DNA of 43,591 bases from an uncultured bacterium (GTDB lineage: Bacteria; Bacteroidota; Bacteroidia; Bacteroidales; Bacteroidaceae), in the NCBI GenBank assembly GCA_905215575.1, contig CAJMQV010000008.1:1-43591 (forward strand). The letters run 5' to 3'. The number at the start of each line of letters is the position of its first letter. Position 1 is the stretch's first letter. A program made the position numbers and the translations under genes. Shown here in pieces: positions 16,752-24,844 of the stretch. The notes beneath the pieces are model-generated. The model did not search any database. It was not told the DNA's origin and saw only the letters and a program-made list of their open reading frames with translations.

Positions 16752-16808
16752 ACATCAGGACCGTTTTGGAAAATCAACGAAAGGAAATTCCAAAACGGTC
16801 CTGATGTT
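16751..16808. terminator. bidirectional intrinsic terminator, 21-bp perfect stem
   Basis: The left arm is 16751-16771 (AACATCAGGACCGTTTTGGA plus A) and the right arm 16788-16808 is its exact reverse complement. TTTTT follows on the plus strand and TTTATTTTTT on the minus strand. It separates the glycan cluster from convergent metG and should stop transcription from both sides. Confidence 0.92.
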
Positions 16809-16846
16809 TTTATAAGTGTTTCTTTACTTTCTCAATTCTTCTTGCA

Positions 16847-18886
16847 TTATCCTACGCAAGAGCCCGGTTTTACTTCCTTCTCCGGAGTGATGACGCTGAG
16901 CGAACCGTCGTGGTTCACGGCAGAGAGAATCATACCCTGGCTTTCGATACCCTTGAGCTTGCGTGGAGCCAGATTGGCGATGAAGCAAACTTGCTTACCC
17001 ACCAGATCTTCCGGTTTGTAGTATTTGGCAATACCCGAAACGATGGTGCGGTTCTCCAGTCCGTCGGCAATCTTGAAGCAAAGCAGCTTGTCGGCTTTAG
17101 GCACTTTGGTGCACTCCAATACGGTACCTACACGGATATCCAGTTTCTCGAAGTCCTCGAATGGAATGTTCTCCTTGATAGGCTCAGCCTTGTAATTGGC
17201 TTCTTCATTAGCTTTCTTGGTGTCCAGCAGCTTCTGGATCTGAGCCTCGATAGCGGCATCCTCGATCTTCTCGAAGAGCAACTCCGGCTTATTCAGTTGA
17301 TGGCCTTCCTGCAACAGATTGGTGTTACCCAGCTGGGCCCATTCGAAGGTTTCCATATTCAGCATGTGACGCAGTTTCTCGCTGCTGAACGGCAGGAACG
17401 GTTCGAAGGCGATGGCCAGATTGGCGGTGAGCTGTAAAGAGATGTAGATGATGGTCTTCACGCGCTCTGGGTCGGTCTTGATCACCTTCCAAGGTTCGCA
17501 GTCGGCGATGTACTTGTTGCCGATGCGGGCCAGATTCATAGCCTCTTTCTGAGCGTCGCGGAACTTGAAGTTGTCGAGCAGTTCTTCCACCTTCACCTTC
17601 ACATCCTTGAACTCGTCGAGAGTAGCCTGATCGTATTCGGTCAGTTCGCCACAGGCTGGTACCACACCGTTGTAGTATTTCTGAGTGAGCTGCAGGGCTC
17701 TGTTTACGAAGTTACCGTAAACGGCTACCAGTTCATTATTGTTACGTGCCTGGAAGTCTTTCCAGGTGAAGTCGTTGTCCTTGGTTTCCGGTGCATTGGC
17801 GGTGAGCACATAGCGCAGCACGTCCTGCTTGCCCTCAAAGTCGCGCAGGTATTCGTGCAACCATACGGCCCAGTTACGTGAAGTGGAAATCTTGTCACCC
17901 TCCAGATTCAGGAACTCGTTGCTCGGTACGTTGTCCGGCAGAATGTAGCTGCCTTCAGCCTTCAGCATGGCCGGGAACACGATGCAGTGGAACACGATGT
18001 TGTCCTTACCGATGAAGTGTACCAGACGGCTTTCAGGATCTTTCCACCACTTCTCCCATGAATCCGGAAGCAGTTCCTTGGTGTTGCTGATATAACCGAT
18101 AGGAGCGTCGAACCATACATAGAGCACTTTGCCCTCGGCACCCTCAACCGGCACCGGAATACCCCAGTCCAAGTCACGGCTTACGGCGCGTGGCTGCAAG
18201 CCCATGTCGAGCCAGCTCTTGCACTGACCGTACACGTTATTACGCCATTCCTTGTGGTCTTCCAGAATCCACTGGCGCAACCAGCTTTCGTGCTTGTCGA
18301 GCGGCAGATACCAGTGCTTGGTTTCGCGCATTACCGGTTTGGAACCGCTGATGGCACTCTTCGGGTTGATCAGATCGGTAGGAGAGAGTGAAGTACCGCA
18401 CTTCTCGCACTGGTCGCCATAAGCGCCTTCAGCGTGGCAGTGCGGACATTCTCCGGTGATATAACGGTCGGCCAGGAAAGTCTGTGCTTCCTCGTCATAG
18501 TATTGCATAGACGTTTTCTCAATGAACTCGCCTTTGTCGTACAAGGTTCTGAAGAACTCAGAAGCTGTCTGACGGTGTACTTCCGAGCTGGTGCGTCCGT
18601 ACACGTCGAACGAAATACCGAATTCCTTGAAAGAATCGCGGATCAAAGTGTGATAGCGGTCTACGACATCCTGTGGAGTGATGCCTTCTTTCTTGGCGCG
18701 GATGGTGATGGGCACACCATGCTCGTCCGATCCGCCAATGAACAATACTTCTTCTTTCTTCAAACGTAAATATCTTACGTAGATATCGGCCGGAACATAG
18801 ACGCCGGCCAGATGTCCGATGTGTACCGGACCGTTGGCGTATGGCAATGCCGATGTTACCGTGGTTCTTTTGAATTTCTTATCCAT
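16847..18886 (-). CDS. metG: methionyl-tRNA synthetase
   Basis: This is the class I aminoacyl-tRNA synthetase that charges tRNA-Met. The 679 residues show HIGH at 22-25 within NGPVHIGHLAG, a zinc knuckle GECPHCHAEGAYGDQCEKCG near residues 144-163, and the KMSKS-loop variant KISTS near 332-336, a form seen in related MetRS. A C-terminal tRNA-binding Trbp111-like domain spans about 570-679 (DIRVGTVLECTKVPKADKLL, then GIESQGMILSAV). It follows the YifB-like gene on the same strand but is separated from it by a terminator and a possible own promoter. Confidence 0.97.
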   Translation of the reverse strand: MDKKFKRTTVTSALPYANGPVHIGHLAGVYVPADIYVRYLRLKKEEVLFIGGSDEHGVPITIRAKKEGITPQDVVDRYHTLIRDSFKEFGISFDVYGRTSSEVHRQTASEFFRTLYDKGEFIEKTSMQYYDEEAQTFLADRYITGECPHCHAEGAYGDQCEKCGTSLSPTDLINPKSAISGSKPVMRETKHWYLPLDKHESWLRQWILEDHKEWRNNVYGQCKSWLDMGLQPRAVSRDLDWGIPVPVEGAEGKVLYVWFDAPIGYISNTKELLPDSWEKWWKDPESRLVHFIGKDNIVFHCIVFPAMLKAEGSYILPDNVPSNEFLNLEGDKISTSRNWAVWLHEYLRDFEGKQDVLRYVLTANAPETKDNDFTWKDFQARNNNELVAVYGNFVNRALQLTQKYYNGVVPACGELTEYDQATLDEFKDVKVKVEELLDNFKFRDAQKEAMNLARIGNKYIADCEPWKVIKTDPERVKTIIYISLQLTANLAIAFEPFLPFSSEKLRHMLNMETFEWAQLGNTNLLQEGHQLNKPELLFEKIEDAAIEAQIQKLLDTKKANEEANYKAEPIKENIPFEDFEKLDIRVGTVLECTKVPKADKLLCFKIADGLENRTIVSGIAKYYKPEDLVGKQVCFIANLAPRKLKGIESQGMILSAVNHDGSLSVITPEKEVKPGSCVG

Positions 18887-18921
18887 TTTATCGTTTCTTG
18901 TTTAATTTACTGTTTTGCTTA

Positions 18922-18929
18922 CAAAGATA
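18922..18929 (-). promoter_or_regulatory. possible metG -7 promoter box
   Basis: On the minus strand TATCTTTG matches TAnnTTTG exactly, 35 bases upstream of the metG ATG. No TTTG is found at the expected -33 position, which falls inside the upstream terminator hairpin and T-rich tract. Confidence 0.45.
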
Positions 18930-18941
18930 CGGATAAAAAAT

Positions 18942-18974
18942 GAAAAAGGCACCCAGATTGCGGGTGCCTTTTTC
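18942..18974 (-). terminator. intrinsic terminator of the YifB-like gene
   Basis: GAAAAAGGCACCC (18942-18954) pairs with GGGTGCCTTTTTC (18962-18974) around a 7-base loop. On the minus strand it lies 20 bases after the YifB-like stop codon and is followed by CATTTTTTA. The stem is perfect and includes the A/T tract. Confidence 0.85.
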
Positions 18975-18994
18975 GGTTATCTTTTTCCGGTATG

Positions 18995-20533
18995 TCATTC
19001 GCCCCAGTTGCTGCGGTCCAGATTGCGGTAACCGATGGCTTCGGCTACATGGTGTGTTTCTATCTGTGCGCTTCCTTCCAGATCGGCGATGGTACGGGCC
19101 ACACGCAGAATACGGTCGTAGGCTCGGGCCGAAAGTTGCAGCCGGTTCATGGCTTGGCGTAGCAGTTCCAGACAACTTTCCGACGGGGTGGCATAAAGAT
19201 GCAGCAACTTGCTGTTCATCTGGGCGTTGCAGTGTATTCCCTTGTATGGCGCATAGCGCTCGGCTTGTATGGCGCGTGCCTTAATGACCCGTTCGCGGAT
19301 GGCGGTGCTGCTTTCGCCTTTTTCCTTTTGCGAGAGTTCCTGAAAGGATAGGGGCGTGATTTCTATCTGCAAGTCTATACGGTCTAACAGCGGACCGGAA
19401 ATCTTGTTCAGATAGCGTTGGATCTGTCCCGGCGTGCAGACGCAGGTTTTGTTCGGGTCGTTATAGTAGCCGCACGGACAAGGATTCATGGAGGCTACGA
19501 ACATGAACGAACAGGGATAGGTGATGGTGTATTTGGCCCGGGAAATGTTGATGACCCGGTCTTCAAGCGGTTGGCGCAGCACTTCGAGAGCGGCGCGCGA
19601 GAATTCCGGAAGCTCGTCACAGAAAAGCACACCGTTGTGCGCCAGACTGATTTCGCCCGGTTGCGGATTGGCACCGCCTCCCACAAGGGCCACCTGCGAG
19701 ATGGTGTGATGCGGAGCGCGGAACGGGCGCTGGGCAATGAGCGTAGTGTCTTTTCCCAGTTTTCCGGCCACGGAGTGAATCTGGGTTGTTTCCAGACTCT
19801 CGGCCAGTGACAGCGGGGGAAGAATAGACGGCAATCGCTTGGCCATCATGGATTTTCCGCTTCCCGGAGGACCGATCATGATGAGATTATGTCCGCCGGC
19901 AGCCGCCACTTCCAGAGCACGCTTTACGTGTTCCTGTCCCTTTACGTCGGCAAAGTCGAATTCATGCTGTGCCTGCTTCTCATAGAAATCCTTGCGGGTA
20001 TCCAATATCTTGGGCGTAAGGCTGTCCTCGCCATTCAGAAAGTCAATGACTTGACGGATGTGACTGGCACCATACACCTTGAGCTGGTTCACAACGGCAG
20101 CCTCGCAGACATTCTGTTCCGGTACGATCAGGCCTTCGTAGCCCAAAGCACGGGCCTTGATGGCCATCAGCAGGGCACCGGTAACCGGTTGTATGCTTCC
20201 GTCCAGACTGAGCTCGCCCACCATAATGAAACGCTCCAGACGCTCTGTGCGCACAGTGCCCTGAGTAGCCAGAATTCCTATGGCCAGAGGCAGATCATAT
20301 CCGGCTCCCTCTTTCCGGATGCTGGCCGGTGCCATATTGACCACAATTCTTTTGGATGGAAACTCATATCCGCTGTTTTCGATTGCCGAGATGATGCGTT
20401 CGTGACTTTCCTTGACGGCACTATCCGGCAAACCCACCAAAAAGAACTTGATTCCTCTTGATGCGTTCACTTCAATGGTCACGGGGATTGCCTCGAGACC
20501 TTGGATGGCTGCTCCAAAAACCTTGACTAACAT
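18995..20533 (-). CDS. YifB/ComM family Mg-chelatase-like AAA+ ATPase
   Basis: The 512 residues have the three-part YifB layout: an N-terminal Lon-protease-like S5 domain (about 20-165, with VNMAPASIRKEGAGYDLPLA), a central AAA+ Mg-chelatase domain with Walker A GPPGSGKS at 221-228 and Walker B region ending LFCDELPEFSRAALEVLRQP, and a C-terminal domain after about 400. A cysteine cluster, NPCPCGYYNDPNKTCVC, could bind a metal. ComM homologues act as hexameric helicases promoting branch migration during DNA uptake in naturally competent bacteria; the role in Bacteroidales is not established. It is 27 bases downstream of the thioredoxin-like lipoprotein gene and probably in its operon. Confidence 0.93.
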   Translation of the reverse strand: MLVKVFGAAIQGLEAIPVTIEVNASRGIKFFLVGLPDSAVKESHERIISAIENSGYEFPSKRIVVNMAPASIRKEGAGYDLPLAIGILATQGTVRTERLERFIMVGELSLDGSIQPVTGALLMAIKARALGYEGLIVPEQNVCEAAVVNQLKVYGASHIRQVIDFLNGEDSLTPKILDTRKDFYEKQAQHEFDFADVKGQEHVKRALEVAAAGGHNLIMIGPPGSGKSMMAKRLPSILPPLSLAESLETTQIHSVAGKLGKDTTLIAQRPFRAPHHTISQVALVGGGANPQPGEISLAHNGVLFCDELPEFSRAALEVLRQPLEDRVINISRAKYTITYPCSFMFVASMNPCPCGYYNDPNKTCVCTPGQIQRYLNKISGPLLDRIDLQIEITPLSFQELSQKEKGESSTAIRERVIKARAIQAERYAPYKGIHCNAQMNSKLLHLYATPSESCLELLRQAMNRLQLSARAYDRILRVARTIADLEGSAQIETHHVAEAIGYRNLDRSNWGE

Positions 20534-20560
20534 GATATTAGATTACTGATGTTTTGATTC

Positions 20561-21562
20561 CTATTTGAGTCGTTTTTCTATTTCCGGCTGTATCTCCTTA
20601 TCGAGTTGTCTGCCTCGGGCAATAATAGTACCCTTTGAATCAATCAGTATATGATAAGGAATGTCATAAACATTCAGTTTCTCTAATAAGGGATTGTCCC
20701 ATGCCCGAAAATCACAATATACAGGCCAGTTGATGCTGTCCCGTTCCATGTTTCCTTTCAGTATCTTTGGATTGATATCAAGTGAATAGCTGATCAGTTG
20801 CAGCCGTGTGCCATATTTCTTTTTCAGTTTGCGTGACTGATAGATCACATAGCCGCCATTGCGCCAGTTAGCCCAAAATGAGATGAGGGTCATCTTGCCT
20901 TTGAACTTGGCAGAGTTGATTGTATCTCCTTGAATGGCAACCAGTTTGAAGTCCGGAAGTTTCTTTCCCGTTGTTGTATTGGTTATTCCCGATATTTTGT
21001 TTTGCAGGGCTTTCAATTGGATGTTGTCCGGCAGGGATTTTGTCAGCAAGTGATACAGTGCCCATGTCTTGTCGATATCTCTTTTGGGATTGTTCAGAAA
21101 ATATTCTTGAAACAAGAAGAGGCTGACATCCGATGTGGGGTTCTTCCTGATAAAATCTTCCGCGGCCGATACCATCTTCTTTTTGCTGCTTTTGAGGTTT
21201 TCTATCCGGAAACGTGTCATTTCTTCGTTTTCCGGGGTTCCGCTGATTTCCGCTTCACCTAATTTCCGGGCATCAGCTTTGATTTTCACTTCTTTACCCC
21301 CTTCTGCAAAGATTACATGCTCAGAGTAGTTGGGATAAAGCAATATGAGTATCGCCTTGTTTTTCAAGGGAATCTGGTAGTCGAACTTTCCATCGACCAC
21401 TTTTATGGTGTCCAGCTGGTCGATTGCGCCGTCTGGACTATACATATAGAATTCACCCTGCTGCAGGTGGTCGAATTCTCCGCTTAATGAAAAGCGGTCT
21501 TCAGAATTTCTACAGCTGAGCAGGGTGAATACTGATAAAATATAGAGAAATATTCTCTTCAT
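20561..21562 (-). CDS. DUF4369/thioredoxin-fold lipoprotein lacking the CxxC motif
   Basis: The 333 residues start with a lipoprotein signal peptide (lipobox LLSC, C17). Residues about 23-110 resemble the DUF4369 beta-domain common in Bacteroidetes TlpA-like proteins. A helical middle (about 111-195) leads to an AhpC/TSA-type thioredoxin fold (about 198-333, starting KLPDFKLVAIQGD). The active-site position reads FWANWRNGGY: W233 is followed by R234-N-G-G237 where C-x-x-C is expected, so both catalytic cysteines are gone. The cis-proline region (DIPYHILID) is kept. A redox-inactive, binding or structural role in the periplasm is inferred. It lies 19 bases after the OmpA/TPR lipoprotein gene. 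Confidence 0.85.
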   Translation of the reverse strand: MKRIFLYILSVFTLLSCRNSEDRFSLSGEFDHLQQGEFYMYSPDGAIDQLDTIKVVDGKFDYQIPLKNKAILILLYPNYSEHVIFAEGGKEVKIKADARKLGEAEISGTPENEEMTRFRIENLKSSKKKMVSAAEDFIRKNPTSDVSLFLFQEYFLNNPKRDIDKTWALYHLLTKSLPDNIQLKALQNKISGITNTTTGKKLPDFKLVAIQGDTINSAKFKGKMTLISFWANWRNGGYVIYQSRKLKKKYGTRLQLISYSLDINPKILKGNMERDSINWPVYCDFRAWDNPLLEKLNVYDIPYHILIDSKGTIIARGRQLDKEIQPEIEKRLK

Positions 21563-21581
21563 TCTTTAAATTTACAGTTAA

Positions 21582-23276
21582 TTACTTAACCAGGCTTTCA
21601 ATGGTAGAAGCGAAGTTAGCAAACTCAAGGTCAGTAGCGGCACGCTTAGCCAAAGAAGCGTCCTTGCTGATAGCTGCGCTCAAGTTGCTGCTTACACCTG
21701 CTGCGTCGTTAGTACGTGCAGCTACGATAGCCTTCAGGTAAGAAGTGTAAGCGTCTGCGTTCTTAACATTGTTCAAAGTAGTCTTGGCAGAAGCGTAGTC
21801 CTTGTTCAGGATCTGAGCCAAAGCAGCGCTGTTGGTGTTAACACCTGACAGGTTGCTGGCAGCCTGCTGGTAGTTACCCTTAGCGATCTGGATGTTACCC
21901 ATGATTTCCTTGAATGAGTCTGCGCCAGAACCCTTAGCGATATAAGTTTCAGCAGTTGAAACATCACCCTTAGCCAAAGCGATCAGAGCCAGGTTAGTGT
22001 TTACTTCGCTTGCGTCAGCCTTCAAAGACTTAGCCTTGTTCAGGTAGCTTTCTGCAGAGCTCAAATCACCCTTAGCGTAAGCCAACTGAGCCAAGTTGTT
22101 GTAAGCGCGGTAGTCGTTAGCATACAACTGAGTAGCTTTCTGATACCAAGCTTCCTTCTCAGCAGGAGTGCTTACCAAAGTAGCTCCGTAAAGAACTTCT
22201 TCGTTGCTCAGCTTGCTGGCATCTGACTTGAACTGTGCCAGGATCTCGTCATCGCTGCGGCCGATCAACTCATAGTTGATAGTCAAGCGTGCACGACGCA
22301 ACTCAGGAAGAACTGTTTCAGCCAATTCCTGGAATACAGCAGACATATTCTTGATCTGTGCTTCTCTTTCTTCTGGCTCCTTATACATAGACAATACACG
22401 CAAGATTACGTCCTTGTCCTGGATGTTGCTCTGAGAAACCAATTCCTGGAATCCGTCCCAGTCCTCAGCAGTATACTTAGTCTTGATATCGCTTTCCATC
22501 TTGTTGGCCTTCAACTCCTTGTTTACATACTTCTCAGAGTTGTTCTGACGGTTCTCAGCCAAACGGGTGTTCAGATCCAAAGCACCATCTGGAGAAGCGT
22601 AAGCAGAGATCTCGATGTCGTTCAGAGCCTTACCCTTCTGGTCAGCCTTGATGTCCTTCAAAGTCTTGATGAAGTCCTTGATAGAAGTAGAAGACAACTC
22701 GCTGTTGCGGATGTTAGCCTGCTGGATCAAGAACTTGATAGTAGCTTCCTGACGCTGCTTGATAATGCGCTGGAATCCGTCTGGAGCGATAGCAGGATTA
22801 GCAGAAGCCAAAGTGTTCTTCAACAATTCTGAAGTTGCAACTACACCGTAACCGATCTTAACTTCAGGGATAGTTACTGATTTCTTTCCAACCTTAGCCT
22901 CGAACTTCAGATACAAGTCTGATTTCTGCATGGCAGGAACGAAATCGAAGATGCTCTTCATAGTGTAGTTTCCACCCATCTTGTAAGAAATAGTCTGGTT
23001 GTTGCCATCTACTTTCTCACCCTGGAATGTTGCGCTGGCACCAGTTGCCTCGCCACCTTCGTACTTCAGAACCGGAGTAACAGTTACTACGGCTTTCTTC
23101 TTCATGTACTTCTCTGGGAACTGACCGTTGATAGTTGCCGGTACCTGACCAGCTACGCTTTCCAATGGAGTAGGAGTCACTGTAAAGTTGTCGGCAGACA
23201 AAGCGCCCAACTTTTTACAAGAGGTGAATGCCAATGCAGACACCACTGTCATTGCTAAATAAAAATTTTTACGCAT
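21582..23276 (-). CDS. lipoprotein with expanded OmpA-like domain and TPR repeats
   Basis: The 564 residues begin with a lipoprotein signal peptide (C20 in ALAFTSCKK). Residues about 40-145 look like a beta-rich region. Residues about 175-335 resemble an OmpA/Pal-type peptidoglycan-binding domain: DIEISAYASPDGALDLNTRL then AENRQ, keeping the D and R that contact diaminopimelate, with a helical insertion (AEDWDGFQELVSQS) like that in Bacteroidetes OmpA-family proteins. Residues about 360-500 hold TPR-like helices (YRAYNNLAQLAYAKGDLSSA). Codon use is strongly restricted compared with its neighbours, suggesting high expression. A role linking the outer membrane to peptidoglycan is likely but not proven. 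Confidence 0.85.
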   Translation of the reverse strand: MRKNFYLAMTVVSALAFTSCKKLGALSADNFTVTPTPLESVAGQVPATINGQFPEKYMKKKAVVTVTPVLKYEGGEATGASATFQGEKVDGNNQTISYKMGGNYTMKSIFDFVPAMQKSDLYLKFEAKVGKKSVTIPEVKIGYGVVATSELLKNTLASANPAIAPDGFQRIIKQRQEATIKFLIQQANIRNSELSSTSIKDFIKTLKDIKADQKGKALNDIEISAYASPDGALDLNTRLAENRQNNSEKYVNKELKANKMESDIKTKYTAEDWDGFQELVSQSNIQDKDVILRVLSMYKEPEEREAQIKNMSAVFQELAETVLPELRRARLTINYELIGRSDDEILAQFKSDASKLSNEEVLYGATLVSTPAEKEAWYQKATQLYANDYRAYNNLAQLAYAKGDLSSAESYLNKAKSLKADASEVNTNLALIALAKGDVSTAETYIAKGSGADSFKEIMGNIQIAKGNYQQAASNLSGVNTNSAALAQILNKDYASAKTTLNNVKNADAYTSYLKAIVAARTNDAAGVSSNLSAAISKDASLAKRAATDLEFANFASTIESLVK

Positions 23277-23308
23277 ACTAACTTAAATTATGTTATTCGT
23301 TGCAGTTG

Positions 23309-23316
23309 CAAAGATA
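23309..23316 (-). promoter_or_regulatory. -7 promoter box of the OmpA/TPR lipoprotein operon
   Basis: Minus-strand TATCTTTG is an exact TAnnTTTG match 33 bases before the ATG at 23276. A TTTG upstream (complement of 23332-23335) is only 15 bases away, shorter than the usual 19-21. The rest of 23317-23408 is AT-rich. Confidence 0.5.
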
Positions 23317-23408
23317 AGTAACTTTGTTCAACAAAGAGATTTATTAGACTGAAAACTTGCAAAAAAAATGATAAAAGTATGTTTTTCCTGTCTTTTTTAT
23401 CTCTGGAT

Positions 23409-24350
23409 TTACTTTTTATTGATATTTCGTGGGTGATGAGACAATATTTCTTCACGAATACGGGCCGTGTCAATATGAGTGTAGATTTCGGTGGTGGCAA
23501 TGCTTTCATGCCCTAACATGCATTGGATGGCCCGAAGGTTGGCGCCTCCCTCAAGCAGGTGAGTTGCAAAGGAATGGCGAAAGGTATGAGGACTGATTTT
23601 CTTGTGTATACCGGCAAGTTCGGCCTGCTCCTGCACAATATAGAACACCATGATCCGGGTCAGTCCACTGCCTCTGCGGAAACTGACGAACACATGGTCT
23701 TCATATCCGGGTTTGATGGGGATGTGCACTCTTTCAGTAAACCAATATTGTAGTTCTTTAACAGCTCTTTCGGAAATGGGAACCAGACGTTCTTTATTCC
23801 CCTTGCCTTCCACTCGGATGAATCCTTCGTCCAGGTATAAGTTGGAAATCTTTAGCTGACATAATTCGCTGACACGCAGACCACAACTGTAAAGAACCTC
23901 CAGAATGGCCCGGTTGCGCTGGCCTTCCTGCTTGGTAAGATCCACGCAGGCAATCATCCGGTCAATTTCTTCTACAGTCAGTACGTCCGGAATATGTCGG
24001 GCTATTTTAGGCCCTTCCAGCAATTCTGTGGGATCTTTCTCTAATTCGCCTTCCAGCAGCAGATAACGATAGAAAGAGCGCAGGCCGGAAAGCGTGCGAG
24101 CCAGAGAACGGGAACTGATGCCCAAGTCAATCAGAACACTGCAGAATTCCTGCAAATCTCCAATTGTAACATCTTTGTAACAAAGTTTTTTCTCATTAAG
24201 GAATTCCTGCAGATGTTTCAGGTCATTTTGGTAGGCTTCGAGGGTATTTGATGACAAAGATTTCTCTAATTGGAGATATTGGCTGTATTTGCGTAATATT
24301 CTTTTATCTATTACGGGATAGTTCTGTTGATTTTTTGCGGGATATTCCAT
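23409..24350 (-). CDS. xerD: site-specific tyrosine recombinase, XerD-like
   Basis: The 313-residue enzyme has an N-terminal SAM-like core-binding domain (about 15-100, SLSSNTLEAYQNDLKHLQ) and a catalytic domain with the full tyrosine-recombinase set: R in CGLRVSEL, K in GKGNKERLVPI, HTFRHSFATHLLEGG (H-x2-R) and LGHESIATTEIYTH (H and nucleophilic Y). It is expected to resolve chromosome dimers at dif; no dif site was sought with certainty. The start at 24350 (MEYPAKNQQ) is preferred to the upstream ATG at 24374, because the promoter at 24382-24413 would place transcription start at about 24375. XerC versus XerD cannot be told apart by eye. Confidence 0.93.
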   Translation of the reverse strand: MEYPAKNQQNYPVIDKRILRKYSQYLQLEKSLSSNTLEAYQNDLKHLQEFLNEKKLCYKDVTIGDLQEFCSVLIDLGISSRSLARTLSGLRSFYRYLLLEGELEKDPTELLEGPKIARHIPDVLTVEEIDRMIACVDLTKQEGQRNRAILEVLYSCGLRVSELCQLKISNLYLDEGFIRVEGKGNKERLVPISERAVKELQYWFTERVHIPIKPGYEDHVFVSFRRGSGLTRIMVFYIVQEQAELAGIHKKISPHTFRHSFATHLLEGGANLRAIQCMLGHESIATTEIYTHIDTARIREEILSHHPRNINKK

Positions 24351-24367
24351 ACTTTTTGCTAACTTTG
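24334..24367 (+). promoter_or_regulatory. probable aroQ-pyk promoter
   Basis: TAACTTTG at 24360-24367 matches TAnnTTTG, and TTTG lies at 24334-24337 with a 22-base spacer, one base longer than usual. The aroQ start codon is at 24401. The element lies in the first codons and upstream of the divergent xer gene. Confidence 0.55.
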
Positions 24368-24381
24368 TACCCAAATTTTCA

Positions 24382-24413
24382 CAAATATAGAGAATAAAAC
24401 ATGAGAATACAAA
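24382..24413 (-). promoter_or_regulatory. xer promoter overlapping the aroQ start
   Basis: On the minus strand TTTG (complement of 24410-24413), a 20-base spacer and TATATTTG (complement of 24382-24389) match the consensus perfectly. The -33 box lies inside the first codons of aroQ, so the two promoters face each other across less than 80 bases. Confidence 0.7.
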
Positions 24414-24838
24414 TCATTAACGGACCGAACATAAATTTGCTGGGCAAACGCGAGCCGGGAATCTATGGTTCTGTCCCGTTCTCAGACTTTTATGAGCAAC
24501 TGAAGGAACAGTATCCGAATGTGGAATTTGATTACTTTCAGAGCAACATAGAAGGAGAATTGATTGATGTGATCCAGAAAGTGGGTTTTGACTATGAAGG
24601 AATCGTGTTGAATGCCGGAGCTTATACGCATACATCCATTGCTTTGCAGGATGCCATACGCGCTGTGACGGCACCGGTAATAGAAGTGCATATCAGTAAC
24701 GTGCATCAAAGAGAGGCATTCCGGCATGTTTCCATGATTTCTGCCGCCTGCAAGGGAGTGATTTGCGGCTTCGGGCTGGATTCCTACCGCCTGGCAGTAG
24801 AAGCGCTTTTGAAAATGAAAAATGATATTAAATACTAA
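24401..24838 (+). CDS. aroQ: type II 3-dehydroquinate dehydratase
   Basis: This is the third step of the shikimate pathway: dehydration of 3-dehydroquinate to 3-dehydroshikimate. The 145 residues are full length for the dodecameric type II enzyme. Landmarks are NGPNINLLGKREPGIYG with the catalytic tyrosine, GIVLNAGAYTHTSIALQDAI, and EVHISNVHQREAFRH with the catalytic histidine. It is followed six bases after its stop by pyk, so the two are probably co-transcribed. Confidence 0.97.
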   Translation: MRIQIINGPNINLLGKREPGIYGSVPFSDFYEQLKEQYPNVEFDYFQSNIEGELIDVIQKVGFDYEGIVLNAGAYTHTSIALQDAIRAVTAPVIEVHISNVHQREAFRHVSMISAACKGVICGFGLDSYRLAVEALLKMKNDIKY

Positions 24839-24844
24839 GTGATT

